A DNA stretch of 64,000 nt from Paenibacillus sedimenti. Lineage in GTDB: Bacteria > Bacillota > Bacilli > Paenibacillales > NBRC-103111. A model generated the notes under the pieces. The model made no database searches. It worked only from the letters and a program-made list of their open reading frames with translations, and was not told where the DNA came from. The stretch covers positions 62,001-126,000 of the forward strand of contig NZ_JACVVD010000013.1 of NCBI RefSeq assembly GCF_014534655.1, written 5' to 3'. The position numbers and the translations under genes were made by a program. Positions 9,434 through 17,802 of this stretch are shown here, piece by piece (position 1 is the stretch's first letter; each line of letters starts with the position of its first letter).

Positions 9434-10360
9434 ATGACTCAATATATTGGAAATGGTGCTTACTGCTATGCTAATTCTACTGCTATGCTATTAGCTTCTA
9501 TTGGAGAGAAAATTTCCCCTTCTACAATAGAAGTTTTAACGGGCGTAGGACTCGGGGCTATGTGGGTTGATGATTTACTCTACTTTAGCAGTTGGGCTGG
9601 CATGCCTGACAATGGAATTAGCCGGGCATTACGAATTCTCGGATTCGAGTTTGAGGAGAAATATAGCCAAGATGGGGAACAACTGCCGATCCGACAATTA
9701 AAGCAAGATTTGCAAAAGTCGCCCGTCGTACTTGGACCTCTTGATATGGGTTATTTGCAATATAACCCTAATTATAAGAACCTTTTCGGGGTAGATCATT
9801 ATGTGCTGGCTTATGCTATTGATGATGAGTATATCCATGTTCACGATCCTGCAGGATTCCCATTTGTTTCGTTATCACATGCTCTTTTAGAAAGGGCTTG
9901 GAAAGCAGATAAAGTGTTCTATCGCAAAAACAGTTATCGAAATTGGGTATCTCCACTACGTACTTCTTCTCCAACCGCAGAGGATATTTATCACCAGGCA
10001 ACCGCATTTTTCAAATCTATTTACAAAGAATCACAGGAATATGCGGAGAAAGAAAATAAGCTTTACGGAAAAGAAGCCATCACAGCTTTGTCCGATAAAA
10101 TCAAAGACGGAAATGTGGCTCCTCATCTAATTGGACATTTATCTTATTTTGCTTTCAGCGTTGGTTCAAGACGGTCTGGAGATTTCGCGGATTTTTTCCG
10201 CCCCTTCAATAAGAGATTATCTGACCTAAAACTGGGGCAAGGTAATTTATTAGGCAAATGTCAGTTGAACATGGTTCAGAATAACTTTCATAACGTTTCT
10301 GATGCTTTAATGGAACTTGCTTGTGCTGAAAATGAATTTTGTGAAGAACTTCTTAAATAA
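9434..10360 (+). CDS. BtrH/C39-like papain-fold protein
   Basis: A 308-residue protein beginning N-G-A-Y-C-Y-A-N-S-T-A-M-L-L (candidate catalytic Cys near residue 11), with D-H-Y-V-L-A-Y (near 122) and H-D-P-A-G-F-P (near 137). This Cys...His...Asp spacing resembles the BtrH N-terminal/C39-like fold, whose members are peptidases or acyltransferases in natural product pathways. The C-terminal half (160-308) is helical and resembles nothing I can name. No biosynthetic partner is adjacent, so the substrate is unknown. A GGAGG ribosome site lies 7 nt before the ATG. Confidence 0.55.
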   Translation: MTQYIGNGAYCYANSTAMLLASIGEKISPSTIEVLTGVGLGAMWVDDLLYFSSWAGMPDNGISRALRILGFEFEEKYSQDGEQLPIRQLKQDLQKSPVVLGPLDMGYLQYNPNYKNLFGVDHYVLAYAIDDEYIHVHDPAGFPFVSLSHALLERAWKADKVFYRKNSYRNWVSPLRTSSPTAEDIYHQATAFFKSIYKESQEYAEKENKLYGKEAITALSDKIKDGNVAPHLIGHLSYFAFSVGSRRSGDFADFFRPFNKRLSDLKLGQGNLLGKCQLNMVQNNFHNVSDALMELACAENEFCEELLK

Positions 10361-10398
10361 ACTCTCTAATGACTGAAATTCCATAGACTAACGATACC

Positions 10399-10713
10399 TC
10401 ACCATCCAAAATTCACAAGAGTATAAATAGCAAATGAGAAAGAGATAAGAACAGATACGACGGTAATAGTGACTGCCCAAATTTCCCTACAATTGTGTTT
10501 GAACAGACGGTAGATGGAGAAGAGTGCTGTTACGAAGGTCATTAAGATCATAATTCGTCTAACCCATATGACCCCTGACATTGTAACCATCATGTTTGTG
10601 CTTCCGCCCAAAAACAAAAGTATGCCCATGTGGAGCCAATGGTGAGAAGAAGCTAGAATGGAAAACAGGACAGAAAAAATAGAAGTAGCAGATTGCCTCA
10701 ATTTAATATTCAT
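10399..10713 (-). CDS. Small membrane protein co-transcribed with MarR regulator
   Basis: The 104-residue product has three or four hydrophobic helices and a basic N-terminus. I do not recognise the family. Its ATG overlaps the end of the upstream marR-type gene by 11 bp and has its own GGAAGGGG ribosome site, so translation is coupled. Context suggests it is a target regulated by that MarR protein, possibly a small transporter or stress-related membrane protein. Confidence 0.6.
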   Translation of the reverse strand: MNIKLRQSATSIFSVLFSILASSHHWLHMGILLFLGGSTNMMVTMSGVIWVRRIMILMTFVTALFSIYRLFKHNCREIWAVTITVVSVLISFSFAIYTLVNFGW

Positions 10714-11155
10714 TTGTTTTACCCCTTCCTTTTGCTAATGCATTTGTAAATAACTTAAATCCATTCAAGACTTGAAACTGCTCATCTTCTAATAATTCAT
10801 CCAAAATCGATCGATAATATTGGATCGATTGCTCATGCACTTTTTCTAGAGAACGCCTTCCTTTATCAGTCAACGATACTAACACTTCCCGTCGATTCTC
10901 CTCATTTAAATTTCTGTTTACAAATCCTCCTTTAACCAAGGTATCGATTAACCTACTCACTGTACTACGTTCCAAAAATAATCGATCCGCCAATTCGCCA
11001 ATTGTCAAGATCCCATCCTCCAGTTCTTGTAAGGAAAAGACTTGAGAAGGAGATAAATTAAAACCGCAAGGAGTAACATTTTGTTCAAGTAACCCGAATA
11101 ACCGAATAAATTTCTGAACATTGTGACGCAGATCTAATATTTCTTCTCGATTCAA
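10703..11155 (-). CDS. MarR-family transcriptional regulator
   Basis: This is a winged-helix repressor of about 150 residues. It contains L-T-I-G-E-L-A-D-R-L-F-L-E-R-S-T-V-S-R-L-type recognition helices and the wing R-N-L-N-E-E-N-R-R-E-V-L-V-S-L-T-D-K-G, typical of MarR. I prefer TTG at 11155, nine bases after GGAGG; the longer frame to 11227 would place the N-terminus across a palindrome and has no ribosome site. It probably represses its own operon with the downstream membrane protein through the inverted repeat at 11197-11225. The ligand is unknown. Confidence 0.85.
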   Translation of the reverse strand: MNREEILDLRHNVQKFIRLFGLLEQNVTPCGFNLSPSQVFSLQELEDGILTIGELADRLFLERSTVSRLIDTLVKGGFVNRNLNEENRREVLVSLTDKGRRSLEKVHEQSIQYYRSILDELLEDEQFQVLNGFKLFTNALAKGRGKTNEY

Positions 11156-11196
11156 CTTTTGTTCCTCCAATTTCTTAATGGCATCCACAAAAAAAC

Positions 11197-11225
11197 GTGT
11201 ATCACACAATATATGTATCATACAC
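11197..11225. promoter_or_regulatory. Inverted-repeat operator upstream of marR-type gene
   Basis: GTGTATCACACA and TGTATCATACAC are 12-bp arms (10 of 12 matching) around a 5-bp spacer. They lie 42-70 bp upstream of the TTG start of the MarR gene. Size and position fit an autoregulatory MarR operator. A second perfect palindrome (ATAACGAA...TTCGTTAT, 11241-11264) lies just upstream. Confidence 0.6.
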
Positions 11226-11263
11226 ATAATAGATAAGTCAATAACGAACGAACTTATTCGTTA

Positions 11264-11360
11264 TAACTATCCTGTCCATTAGCGCAACGAAGGCAGCCGA
11301 ACTTTCTGGACCGGCTGCCTCCAAGTCTATATTGAGCTATCGTACCCGTTAACGTAATGG
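11264..11360. repeat. Dispersed hairpin repeat, copy 1
   Basis: AGGCAGCCG and CGGCTGCCT form a stem. It is flanked on the left by AACTATCCTGTCCATTAGCG and on the right by GAGCTATCGTACCCGTTAACG. This conserved flanking tail around a variable stem recurs at 14851, 17644, 19298, 19970 and 44201. It belongs to a family of small interspersed elements that may also terminate transcription. Confidence 0.6.
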
Positions 11361-11463
11361 AGTTGACATTTCCCGCGGTAGTATTGAAGTAGGGATAGTA
11401 CCAGCGAAGCTGACACCATTCGCAAAGTAGATGGATAAAAATGTTAATTATGTGATGTTGGAA

Positions 11464-11500
11464 AACAGACCGATATCTATTTTGAATCGGTCTGTTTTTT
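11464..11500. terminator. Bidirectional intrinsic terminator
   Basis: AACAGACCGAT pairs with ATCGGTCTGTT, followed by a T-run on the plus strand and by TTTT on the minus strand. It lies downstream of the P450 remnant and serine hydrolase gene. Confidence 0.75.
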
Positions 11501-11557
11501 TCATAGGAAAGGAAGAAATCACACGGGTATATCTTCTTGAGCTTCTGGCTGTAATAG

Positions 11558-11747
11558 CTAATTTCGAATATACTTCAAACCACTAGCGTCTAAGCAAGTA
11601 CCGAAGGCAACTTTTGCTTCCAATCTTGCAAGTGGCGCAACCAAACAGTGATGAATACCTACGCCGCCCTTGGCAAACAGGGCCAAGACCAATAGTGGAA
11701 ACGTCGACGGTTCGGCCGCTAGGGGCTGACCGTTGCGTGTCGTGATT
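11558..11747 (-). pseudogene. 3' remnant of a cytochrome P450 gene
   Basis: The last 62 codons of a reverse-strand frame read A-E-P-S-T-F-P, then GIHHCLVAPLARLEAKVAFG, then a degraded tail. The heme-ligand loop of bacterial P450s is F-G-x-G-x-H-x-C-x-G-A-x-L-A-R-L-E, so the Cys ligand, the His two residues before it and the following L-A-R-L-E helix are all preserved. No oxygen-binding I-helix or E-x-x-R is present nearby, so only the 3' end survives. It abuts the end of the serine hydrolase gene, suggesting a deletion or rearrangement joined the two. Confidence 0.7.
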
Positions 11748-11778
11748 GAAAGCGGGCGTTCGAGGCATGGGCTCGGTG

Positions 11779-13020
11779 TTAGTCTTCGATTGCCTGATAG
11801 ACCATGGTCCAGAAGTCTTGGATAAGATGCGCCGAATCCGGTGTGGACATCCCGACTTGAGTGAGCAGGATTCCGGTGAGCTGTTTGTCCGGGTCGGCGT
11901 ACGCCGAGGTGCCGCTTCCGCCGTCCCAGCCGAACTGACCGATGGAAGCATAGTCGCCGCGGTAGGTGCGTACCGCCATCCCAAAGCCCCAGCCACCGTG
12001 CTGCCCTTGGCCATGCGACAAATGGACGTTGTTTTTTGCCAAGTCGTCTCGGAATGCTTGTTGCTCGGGCGTGAGGCGGTTGGTGGTCATCAGCTGGACG
12101 GCGGGACGGGACAGGATCCGTTCGGTCCCGTGCATCCCTTGGTTCAGCAGCATCCGTAAAAACGCGTGATAGTCGTCGACGGTTGAGAGCAGCCCACCGC
12201 CGCCTGCTTGGAACGCCGGAGGTTGGGTGTAGCGTCCGCCTGCGGCCTCGTCCCACACGTTGAACTTTCCGGTCTGCGGATCGGGGATGTAGGCGGGCGG
12301 CAGCCGGTCAATCTTGTTGGCGGGCACGTAGAAGCCGGTGTCCTTCATCCCCAGCGGATCAAGGATGCGTTCGCGCAGGAACGTCTCGAATGTCTGACCC
12401 GTGACCCTGGCAACGAGCACGCCGAGCACTTCATTGCTGACGTGGTACTGCCACCGCTCACCGGGCTGGTAGCTCAGTGGGAGTGTACCCAGGCGGCGCA
12501 TCCACTCATCCGGATCGGGCAATACCACTTGTGGCGTGTCGTATATCCCCACTTCGAAGATCGCGTTCTGAATCGGGGAGCCCATCAATGTCAGATCCAT
12601 TCCGAGCCCGAACGTAGAGGTCAACAGGTCCCGAACGGTGATCGGCCGCCGCGCCGGCACGGTTTCGTCCAGCGGGCCGTCGGGTCGTTTCAGCACCTGC
12701 CGGTCGGCGAGTTCGGGCAGCCATTTGTCTACTGGGTCGTCCAGGTGCAGCTTGCACTCGTCGAGCAGGATCATCACCGGCGCAACCCCGACCATCTTGG
12801 AAGTGGACGCCATCCGGAAGATCGTGTCCCTGCGTATCGTCGCGCCACCATCATGGCGCATCGTGCCGATCGCTTCGACGTGCGTCTCGCCGTTCCGGCT
12901 GACTAGGGCGACGAGCCCTGGAATCTTCCCGGAATCGACATGCCTTGTCAGCACGTCGCGCATTCTGCGCAACCCTGTTTCGGAGAAGCCGCTATTGCTT
13001 TGTCCCATCATCTTTTTCAT
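11779..13020 (-). CDS. Serine hydrolase (class C beta-lactamase / EstB-like esterase)
   Basis: A 413-residue beta-lactamase-fold hydrolase. The S-x-x-K nucleophile motif is S-T-S-K (near residue 73). The Y-x-N-type motif appears as Y-H-V-S-N (near 192), and the third motif region reads F-G-W-D-G-G-S-G-T near residue 365. No signal peptide is visible, so it is likely a cytoplasmic esterase-type member. Base composition is clearly richer in GC than the neighbours, with many C/G third positions, suggesting transfer from a high-GC organism such as an actinomycete. GAGAGGG serves as ribosome site. The substrate is unknown. Confidence 0.85.
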   Translation of the reverse strand: MKKMMGQSNSGFSETGLRRMRDVLTRHVDSGKIPGLVALVSRNGETHVEAIGTMRHDGGATIRRDTIFRMASTSKMVGVAPVMILLDECKLHLDDPVDKWLPELADRQVLKRPDGPLDETVPARRPITVRDLLTSTFGLGMDLTLMGSPIQNAIFEVGIYDTPQVVLPDPDEWMRRLGTLPLSYQPGERWQYHVSNEVLGVLVARVTGQTFETFLRERILDPLGMKDTGFYVPANKIDRLPPAYIPDPQTGKFNVWDEAAGGRYTQPPAFQAGGGGLLSTVDDYHAFLRMLLNQGMHGTERILSRPAVQLMTTNRLTPEQQAFRDDLAKNNVHLSHGQGQHGGWGFGMAVRTYRGDYASIGQFGWDGGSGTSAYADPDKQLTGILLTQVGMSTPDSAHLIQDFWTMVYQAIED

Positions 13021-13199
13021 TTAGTTTCCCTCTCTTTACTTTTTTATTAACCCTATTGTTTTAAATTACAATTCTTAAATAAAGTCACAAAAACAGCTCA
13101 CCGGCCAAGAACAATATTCCGCTTGCCGTGAATACGCGGAGAAGCGAGATCCCTTTCGATCCGAAACGGTCAAACCGTTCTTATGTTCAACAAGCTCCC

Positions 13200-13886
13200 T
13201 TAAATGACTGTAACTTTTGACAAATCGGCATCCATGCCTTTGAGCAGAGCAAAGGTCAATTTATCCATCTTTGCGCCGTCAAAACAGATGGTTTTGATCA
13301 TACGATAGTACTTCTTAGTCAAAGTAAACCCCGGCTGGAAAGAAACATCTTTAAATGTAGCGCCCTTGAACGAAACGTCGGTTAGTGCCGCTTTCTCAAA
13401 CTTGACGCCGATAAACGTCTGTCCGTCCAAACACTTCCCGCTCAGATCGGAGTACTTGAAGTCAACCCCATCAAATAAACAACCTTCAAAAATCGTTTTT
13501 CTAAGATCGGTCATCGTTAGCGTGACGTCGGTCAGTCTTACTCCTGTGAATTTGGCTCCGTCAAGACCAGACTTGCTGAAATTGGTTCGTACAAGGATCG
13601 TCTTATTGAAGCTTGCATTTGTCAGGTCAAGCGCGGATAGGCTGCAGTCCGTCAGATTCGCGCCGTCAAAATTGGCCTCGCGTACATCGCTGCCTTCGAA
13701 CGTACTGCCGTTCAAATCTGCGCCAGAAAAGTCGGAACCGTGCAACGCGCTGCCTTTAAACTGTCCTTTATGGGCTGTAACGCCTGCAAAATCGCTTTTC
13801 GCCAGGTTGCTTGCGCTAAAGTTTGTCACTACTTGCCGTTCTAGCGAGCGGGAGGTCATTGTCAATTTCTGATTCATAACATTCAC
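13200..13886 (-). CDS. Pentapeptide-repeat protein
   Basis: The 228-residue protein is built of A(D/N)LxX-type pentapeptide repeats (for example S-D-F-S-G, A-D-L-N-G, S-T-F-E-G, A-N-F-D-G, A-N-L-T-D) over about residues 30-190. These fold into a right-handed quadrilateral beta-helix. Some relatives protect DNA gyrase (Qnr/MfpA), others have unknown roles; nothing here decides. AAGGAG lies 6 nt before the ATG. A perfect palindrome at 13935-13961, between this gene and a TetR gene, suggests TetR control. Confidence 0.9.
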   Translation of the reverse strand: MNVMNQKLTMTSRSLERQVVTNFSASNLAKSDFAGVTAHKGQFKGSALHGSDFSGADLNGSTFEGSDVREANFDGANLTDCSLSALDLTNASFNKTILVRTNFSKSGLDGAKFTGVRLTDVTLTMTDLRKTIFEGCLFDGVDFKYSDLSGKCLDGQTFIGVKFEKAALTDVSFKGATFKDVSFQPGFTLTKKYYRMIKTICFDGAKMDKLTFALLKGMDADLSKVTVI

Positions 13887-13934
13887 ATCTCCTTATAATA
13901 AGTTTTCTAACACGCGCTTTGAACCCGGATCGCT

Positions 13935-13961
13935 CATACATACCAACAGATGGTATGTATG
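13935..13961. promoter_or_regulatory. TetR operator, perfect palindrome
   Basis: CATACATACC and GGTATGTATG form perfect 10-bp arms around a 7-bp spacer, 49 bp upstream of the pentapeptide gene start and just after the TetR stop. The same half-site GGTATGTA recurs at 14684-14691, upstream of the TetR gene itself. Confidence 0.75.
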
Positions 13962-13990
13962 ACTTTAAAAATAAGCTGCCTTTCGGCAGT

Positions 13991-14656
13991 TTAGTTATCT
14001 ATGCTGACTTCTCTAGCTGACAAACGAAACAGTTCCTCGTATCGTTGAAACATTTGCTCATCGAACAGATCAAGCCCCAGGCCTTTCAATATTTCATCGA
14101 AAAACCTTACCTTGCGCAACATCATCTCGGGCGAAGCTTGGATGACCGCCGGGTTTAGCCACAGGTTGGTGAGAATCATCAACGCTTCGCTAAGCTCCCT
14201 TGGATAGTCGGTTCGGATCGAGCCGTCTCGCATACCCTGTTCGATGATGGGCTGGATATAGACGGGTACGCCTTTTTCGATGATGTTCTCGATCTGGGCC
14301 GCCAGCAGCTTCGGATTGCGTAAGAGGTTCGGCGCAGCCGATGCCATTTCGTTTTGGGCGGGATTGTCGAGAGAGACGCGGGAAATCTTGCGGAGCTTCT
14401 CCAGGCCGTTCAGCCCATTGTCGTCCCGGACGCCGGACAGCATCTCGTCAACGCCTTTGAACAAATGTTCGGTGACGGCCTGCAAGATCTCTTCCTTCGA
14501 CTTGAAGTGATGGTAAATAGCCCCTTTTGTTAGCCCGCCCAGCTCGTTGATGATATCCTGAATGGAGGTCTGCTCGTATCCTTTTTGAATGAACAGGTTA
14601 AGAGCCACGGTTAGGATTTGGTTGATTGTTTCTTCCGGATATTTATTTCTTGCCAT
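13991..14656 (-). CDS. TetR/AcrR-family transcriptional regulator
   Basis: A 221-residue regulator. The N-terminal helix-turn-helix reads Y-E-Q-T-S-I-Q-D-I-I-N-E-L-G-G-L-T-K-G-A and then I-Y-H-H-F-K-S-K, classic for TetR. The C-terminal ligand domain is uncharacterised. I choose ATG 14656 because AAAGGAGGG lies 6 nt upstream; two in-frame ATGs further upstream lack a ribosome site and fall in the half-operator at 14671-14693 (CATACATTCG, GTT, GGTATGTAAT). It likely represses itself and the pentapeptide-repeat gene downstream. Confidence 0.9.
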   Translation of the reverse strand: MARNKYPEETINQILTVALNLFIQKGYEQTSIQDIINELGGLTKGAIYHHFKSKEEILQAVTEHLFKGVDEMLSGVRDDNGLNGLEKLRKISRVSLDNPAQNEMASAAPNLLRNPKLLAAQIENIIEKGVPVYIQPIIEQGMRDGSIRTDYPRELSEALMILTNLWLNPAVIQASPEMMLRKVRFFDEILKGLGLDLFDEQMFQRYEELFRLSAREVSIDN

Positions 14657-14850
14657 TCGCTCCCTCCTTTCATACATTCGGTTGGTATGTAATTAATATA
14701 TCCGATCAACCTTTTAATGTCAATCCAAAAAAAAAAAATTCAAAATCATTTGATTTGGGGGTGCTTTGTATCACAATTGCTATCGTGGACTTTTAAACTG
14801 GCTTGTCCCAAAGATGAATTGCTTCACCTGTTGACTCGCAAGAAAGGCAG

Positions 14851-14916
14851 CTAACCCGGCCTATGACACGGGCCGGGTTAGAGTTGTTGAACTAACGTTC
14901 CTCGTTAGCGTAATAG
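14851..14916. repeat. Dispersed hairpin repeat, copy 2
   Basis: CTAACCCGGCC and GGCCGGGTTAG form an 11-bp perfect stem. GAACTAACGTTCCTCGTTAG follows, itself a palindrome (CTAACG...CGTTAG). It has the same design as the element at 11264. Confidence 0.6.
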
Positions 14917-14930
14917 ATCTGTTTAATCGA

Positions 14931-15356
14931 TTATGGTTGCCAAACTTCCCATATGTTACCGTCAGGATCAGCGAACGTTATGTTTGGTCCGCTTGTCACC
15001 CGTTCTCCTAAAATATTCACTCCGTTTTCCTTGAAACGCTCAAATAGCTCCTCGATCCGTGGAGTAATGAAACATGCCATTGCATGGGGTTTGCCACTGT
15101 CCAATGACCATGAAAAGCGTAATCGACCGCCTTTTGCTCTCTGACAAATTCCTGCCACAGGTTGTCCATCGGAAGTTGTCATAAAATAGTCAGTGTACTC
15201 CCCTCTTCTATATTCGCTATGCTCCCATCCGATGACTTTCTTATAAAAGTCACGTACTAGCTCTGACTGATCAACGGTAATATCAGCCGAAAGTATTGTA
15301 GGGGTAGCTAGTTCTATTAGCCGTTTGTTGCCAGATGATAGAACAGTCCCGCCGCT
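14931..15356 (-). pseudogene. VOC/glyoxalase-family gene, 5' end lost
   Basis: The frame from 14931 to 15356 encodes a full VOC-like domain: L-I-E-L-A-T-P-T-I-L-S-A-D-I-T-V, V-R-D-F-Y-K-K-V-I-G-W-E, and at the end I-T-F-A-D-P-D-G-N-I-W-E-V. The only ATG in it (15182) would remove the first half of the fold. Upstream the frame is blocked by TAA with no start codon, although a different frame has an ATG at about 15373. A small frameshift near the 5' end probably broke the gene. VOC proteins include glyoxalases and antibiotic-resistance dioxygenase-fold enzymes. Confidence 0.65.
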
Positions 15357-15455
15357 TTAACATGATAAGTAAGTATTGTCGGACTTATTTCCGGTATCCC
15401 TTACATAAACTAAATTAGGCGTAGCCTTCAGATGTAAAGGAGTGAAAAAGGAGTC

Positions 15456-17090
15456 ATGGCATTGAAAATATGGGTTGCTCGAAACAACGATACACTTCGA
15501 ATCATCGCGGATCAAAAGCGTGTATCGATTGATGATCTCATAATACTTAATCCATCCATCGAAAGCCCAGATCAGAACATCGCTGGAAAACCGGTAAATC
15601 TTCCTGTCTTCACCGTATTGGATATAAGGCCGGTCACGATTCCACCGACTTGTTACATACCCCCAGAATATATCGAAAATTGGATTCCTTTGACTTCATT
15701 GGAAACCATGGCGGACAACGAATACGATGTTCTAATTGTTGGTACAGGTGCCGGAGGAGGAACCATGCTCTGGAGACTGTGCGAACAGTGGCGGAACAGC
15801 AATAAGCGGATTGGCATTATTGAAAGTGGCAACATTGTCATGCCTTCGCATGGCCGCAACCTTCCAATGATGAATCGCACACGTCTTGAACAATATTACC
15901 GGTACATATCAAAACCTTTGCAAGGCTCCTATCCGGAGTTTATAGGGGCAAGAGAAGTTATTTGCCTTGGAGGAAGGACCGTTTTCTGGGATGTGGTTGC
16001 TTCTCGCTTGGATTTGTCACTGCTTCCGGGTTGGCCGGTTCCGATTCGTGAAATGGAAACTTATTACGACATTGCCGAGCGGGTCATGAATGTCACCGAA
16101 GAGTATGCCAGAGGGTCTTCGTTAACGGAGATATTGCTGGATCGCCTGCAGCTACGCGGTTTTCCCGAATCGAGATATATGCCGATAGCCGCCGATATTC
16201 ATCCGACAAAGTTCGGGGAAGTTCATGCGGATGTTTTTTTCAGTTCTTTTTCTCTCCTTGCCAGAGCTTCATTTCTCAGATCTTTCGATTTGGCTATAAA
16301 CGCCCGTGCCGTTCAAGTGCTGGTCGATCAGGGGAAAGCAGCCGGCGTTAAGGTCATGTCTCCGGATATGAGTTCTTATAATCTTAAAGCAAAAACGATC
16401 GTATTATCAGCGAGTACGTATGAAACACCGCGTTTGCTTCTTCATTCGGGCATCCAGGGAGGAGCGGTTGGCCACTATATGACAAATCAAGTTTTTATGC
16501 TCGCTCCCGGAAAAGTGAACCACAGAGATTTCACGGATATTCCGGGAACTCTCGCGATTTTAATTACTGGAACGCCAGATAAGCCCTATCAGATCCGTCT
16601 AGTAGGACCAAGCGGTTATGATTGGTATCCATCTTCCCAAGCAAAACCGATCTTGGAGGAGCTGGAGATTCTTCTCCAATGTTTTGGTAAGATTGACCCT
16701 CGATATGAAAATAGGGTCGTACTAAACCCTGACAGAAAAGATGAATACGGAGTACCGGAAATAGAAGTACACTTTTCATTTAGTGAAGCAGAACTAACCG
16801 AAATTCAAAAGATGGTAGAGTCTGTAAAGCGGATTTCTTCCGTTGCCGATATCACCTTGGGTGAAATCTGCCTTGTACCTACCGGAGATTTGCATCACAC
16901 TTCAGGTACATGCCGTATGGGTGATGATCCTACGACCTCGGTCACGGATAGCTACGGTCAGGTTCACCGCATTTCCGGACTGTATGTGGCCGACAACAGT
17001 GTATTGCCATTCATCGGGTCCGGAAATCCAACGTTGACCACAGTCGCGCTTGCTATTCGAACGGCAGACCATATCGTCTCCCTGGCATGA
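15456..17090 (+). CDS. GMC-family oxidoreductase with N-terminal LysM-like domain
   Basis: This 544-residue flavoprotein has two parts. Residues 1-52 (N-D-T-L-R-I-I-A, V-S-I-D-D-L-I-I-L-N-P, I-A-G-K-P-V-N-L-P) match the LysM fold that binds peptidoglycan or chitin-type glycans. Residues 88-544 form an FAD-dependent GMC oxidoreductase, with the dinucleotide motif V-G-T-G-A-G-G-G-T (near 94), H-H-T-S-G-T-C-R-M-G near 480, and a C-terminal G-S-G-N-P-T-L-T-T-V-A. GMC enzymes oxidise alcohols, sugars or sterols. No signal peptide is present, which is odd for a LysM protein. It may be a spore-coat or mother-cell enzyme; this is a guess. Confidence 0.85.
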   Translation: MALKIWVARNNDTLRIIADQKRVSIDDLIILNPSIESPDQNIAGKPVNLPVFTVLDIRPVTIPPTCYIPPEYIENWIPLTSLETMADNEYDVLIVGTGAGGGTMLWRLCEQWRNSNKRIGIIESGNIVMPSHGRNLPMMNRTRLEQYYRYISKPLQGSYPEFIGAREVICLGGRTVFWDVVASRLDLSLLPGWPVPIREMETYYDIAERVMNVTEEYARGSSLTEILLDRLQLRGFPESRYMPIAADIHPTKFGEVHADVFFSSFSLLARASFLRSFDLAINARAVQVLVDQGKAAGVKVMSPDMSSYNLKAKTIVLSASTYETPRLLLHSGIQGGAVGHYMTNQVFMLAPGKVNHRDFTDIPGTLAILITGTPDKPYQIRLVGPSGYDWYPSSQAKPILEELEILLQCFGKIDPRYENRVVLNPDRKDEYGVPEIEVHFSFSEAELTEIQKMVESVKRISSVADITLGEICLVPTGDLHHTSGTCRMGDDPTTSVTDSYGQVHRISGLYVADNSVLPFIGSGNPTLTTVALAIRTADHIVSLA

Positions 17091-17340
17091 ATAATTCATG
17101 CTGGCTCCCTTTCAATGGGGGGGGAATTACCATGTGTATTTGTACTTGACCTTTCCCAAGAGGAAGGGAATCAACTTCTCCGCATTGCCGCTTAAAAGAC
17201 CCCAAACAGGAAAAAAGCGTCCTACCATATTTCATGAGCATTTCTTCGTTTTGGGGGTGGAGGTATTTCTTAACTTGATGGGTATGAATGGCAACCCTCC
17301 CCGTAACCTTTTCATTTATTGTTAAAATAAATTGCCATAC
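17091..17340. other. Region without a supported gene
   Basis: Between the GMC gene and the truncated DUF3231 frame there are 250 bp. A reverse-strand stretch with faint resemblance to an IS200-type transposase (I-H-M-V-I-P-P) is too degenerate to call. Confidence 0.4.
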
Positions 17341-17514
17341 CTAGTAGTTGCTCCAGCTTTTTTTCTTGTATAAACCCGTCATAATTGTTTTAGCTTTTTC
17401 GTCATCAGCTTGTTCTATAAAGTATTCTAGCATTCGTAAAATCATAGTTTTTTGTTGGTATGTAAGCCATAAGGTTCCAAGTTCAGATGATGTAATTGTT
17501 GGTTTTTCAGGCAT
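17341..17514 (-). pseudogene. Truncated DUF3231 gene
   Basis: A 57-codon frame with a GGAGGG ribosome site begins M-P-E-K-P-T-I-T-S-S-E-L-G-T-L-W and continues Q-K-T-M-I-L-R-M-L-E-Y-F. This matches the N-terminus of DUF3231 proteins, which are normally about 340 residues with two ferritin-like four-helix repeats. It ends after residue 57 with W-S-N-Y. A full-length paralogue lies 300 bp away in the opposite orientation. Confidence 0.7.
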
Positions 17515-17643
17515 ATGGTATTCCCTCCAAATATCTTAATTTGTCCTAAGAAAATTAACATATACAATCTACTTTTTGTCAGTTTATGGTAATAGAGGGG
17601 CTCGCACACCTTAAAACTTGTCAATTAAACTGCATTTTAGGCG

Positions 17644-17690
17644 AAGGGTTGCCTCGTGGCAGCCCTTGTGAACTATCGTTTCCTTAGTTG
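17644..17690. repeat. Dispersed hairpin repeat, copy 3
   Basis: AGGGTTGCC and GGCAGCCCT form a near-perfect stem with a tcgt loop. It is followed by GAACTATCGTTTCCTTAGTT, the family tail. Confidence 0.55.
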
Positions 17691-17802
17691 AAGTAATAAA
17701 TGATACTACATCCAATAATTGGAAGGAGAAAAAAGAAGAAACTGGTGTTTTTTTGCACAAGATACTCTTAAAGTATTGAATATAGGAGGTTTTCAAAACA
17801 TT

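Noticed and set aside
12208-12906. 232-codon plus-strand frame opposite the serine hydrolase
   Set aside because: High GC content opens antisense frames; the hydrolase on the minus strand has clear catalytic motifs.
13366-13872. 168-codon plus-strand frame opposite the pentapeptide gene
   Set aside because: Antisense image of a repetitive coding sequence, no ribosome site.
17053-17241. IS200-type transposase fragment
   Set aside because: Only a short I-H-M-V-I-P-P resemblance, no catalytic His or Tyr context.
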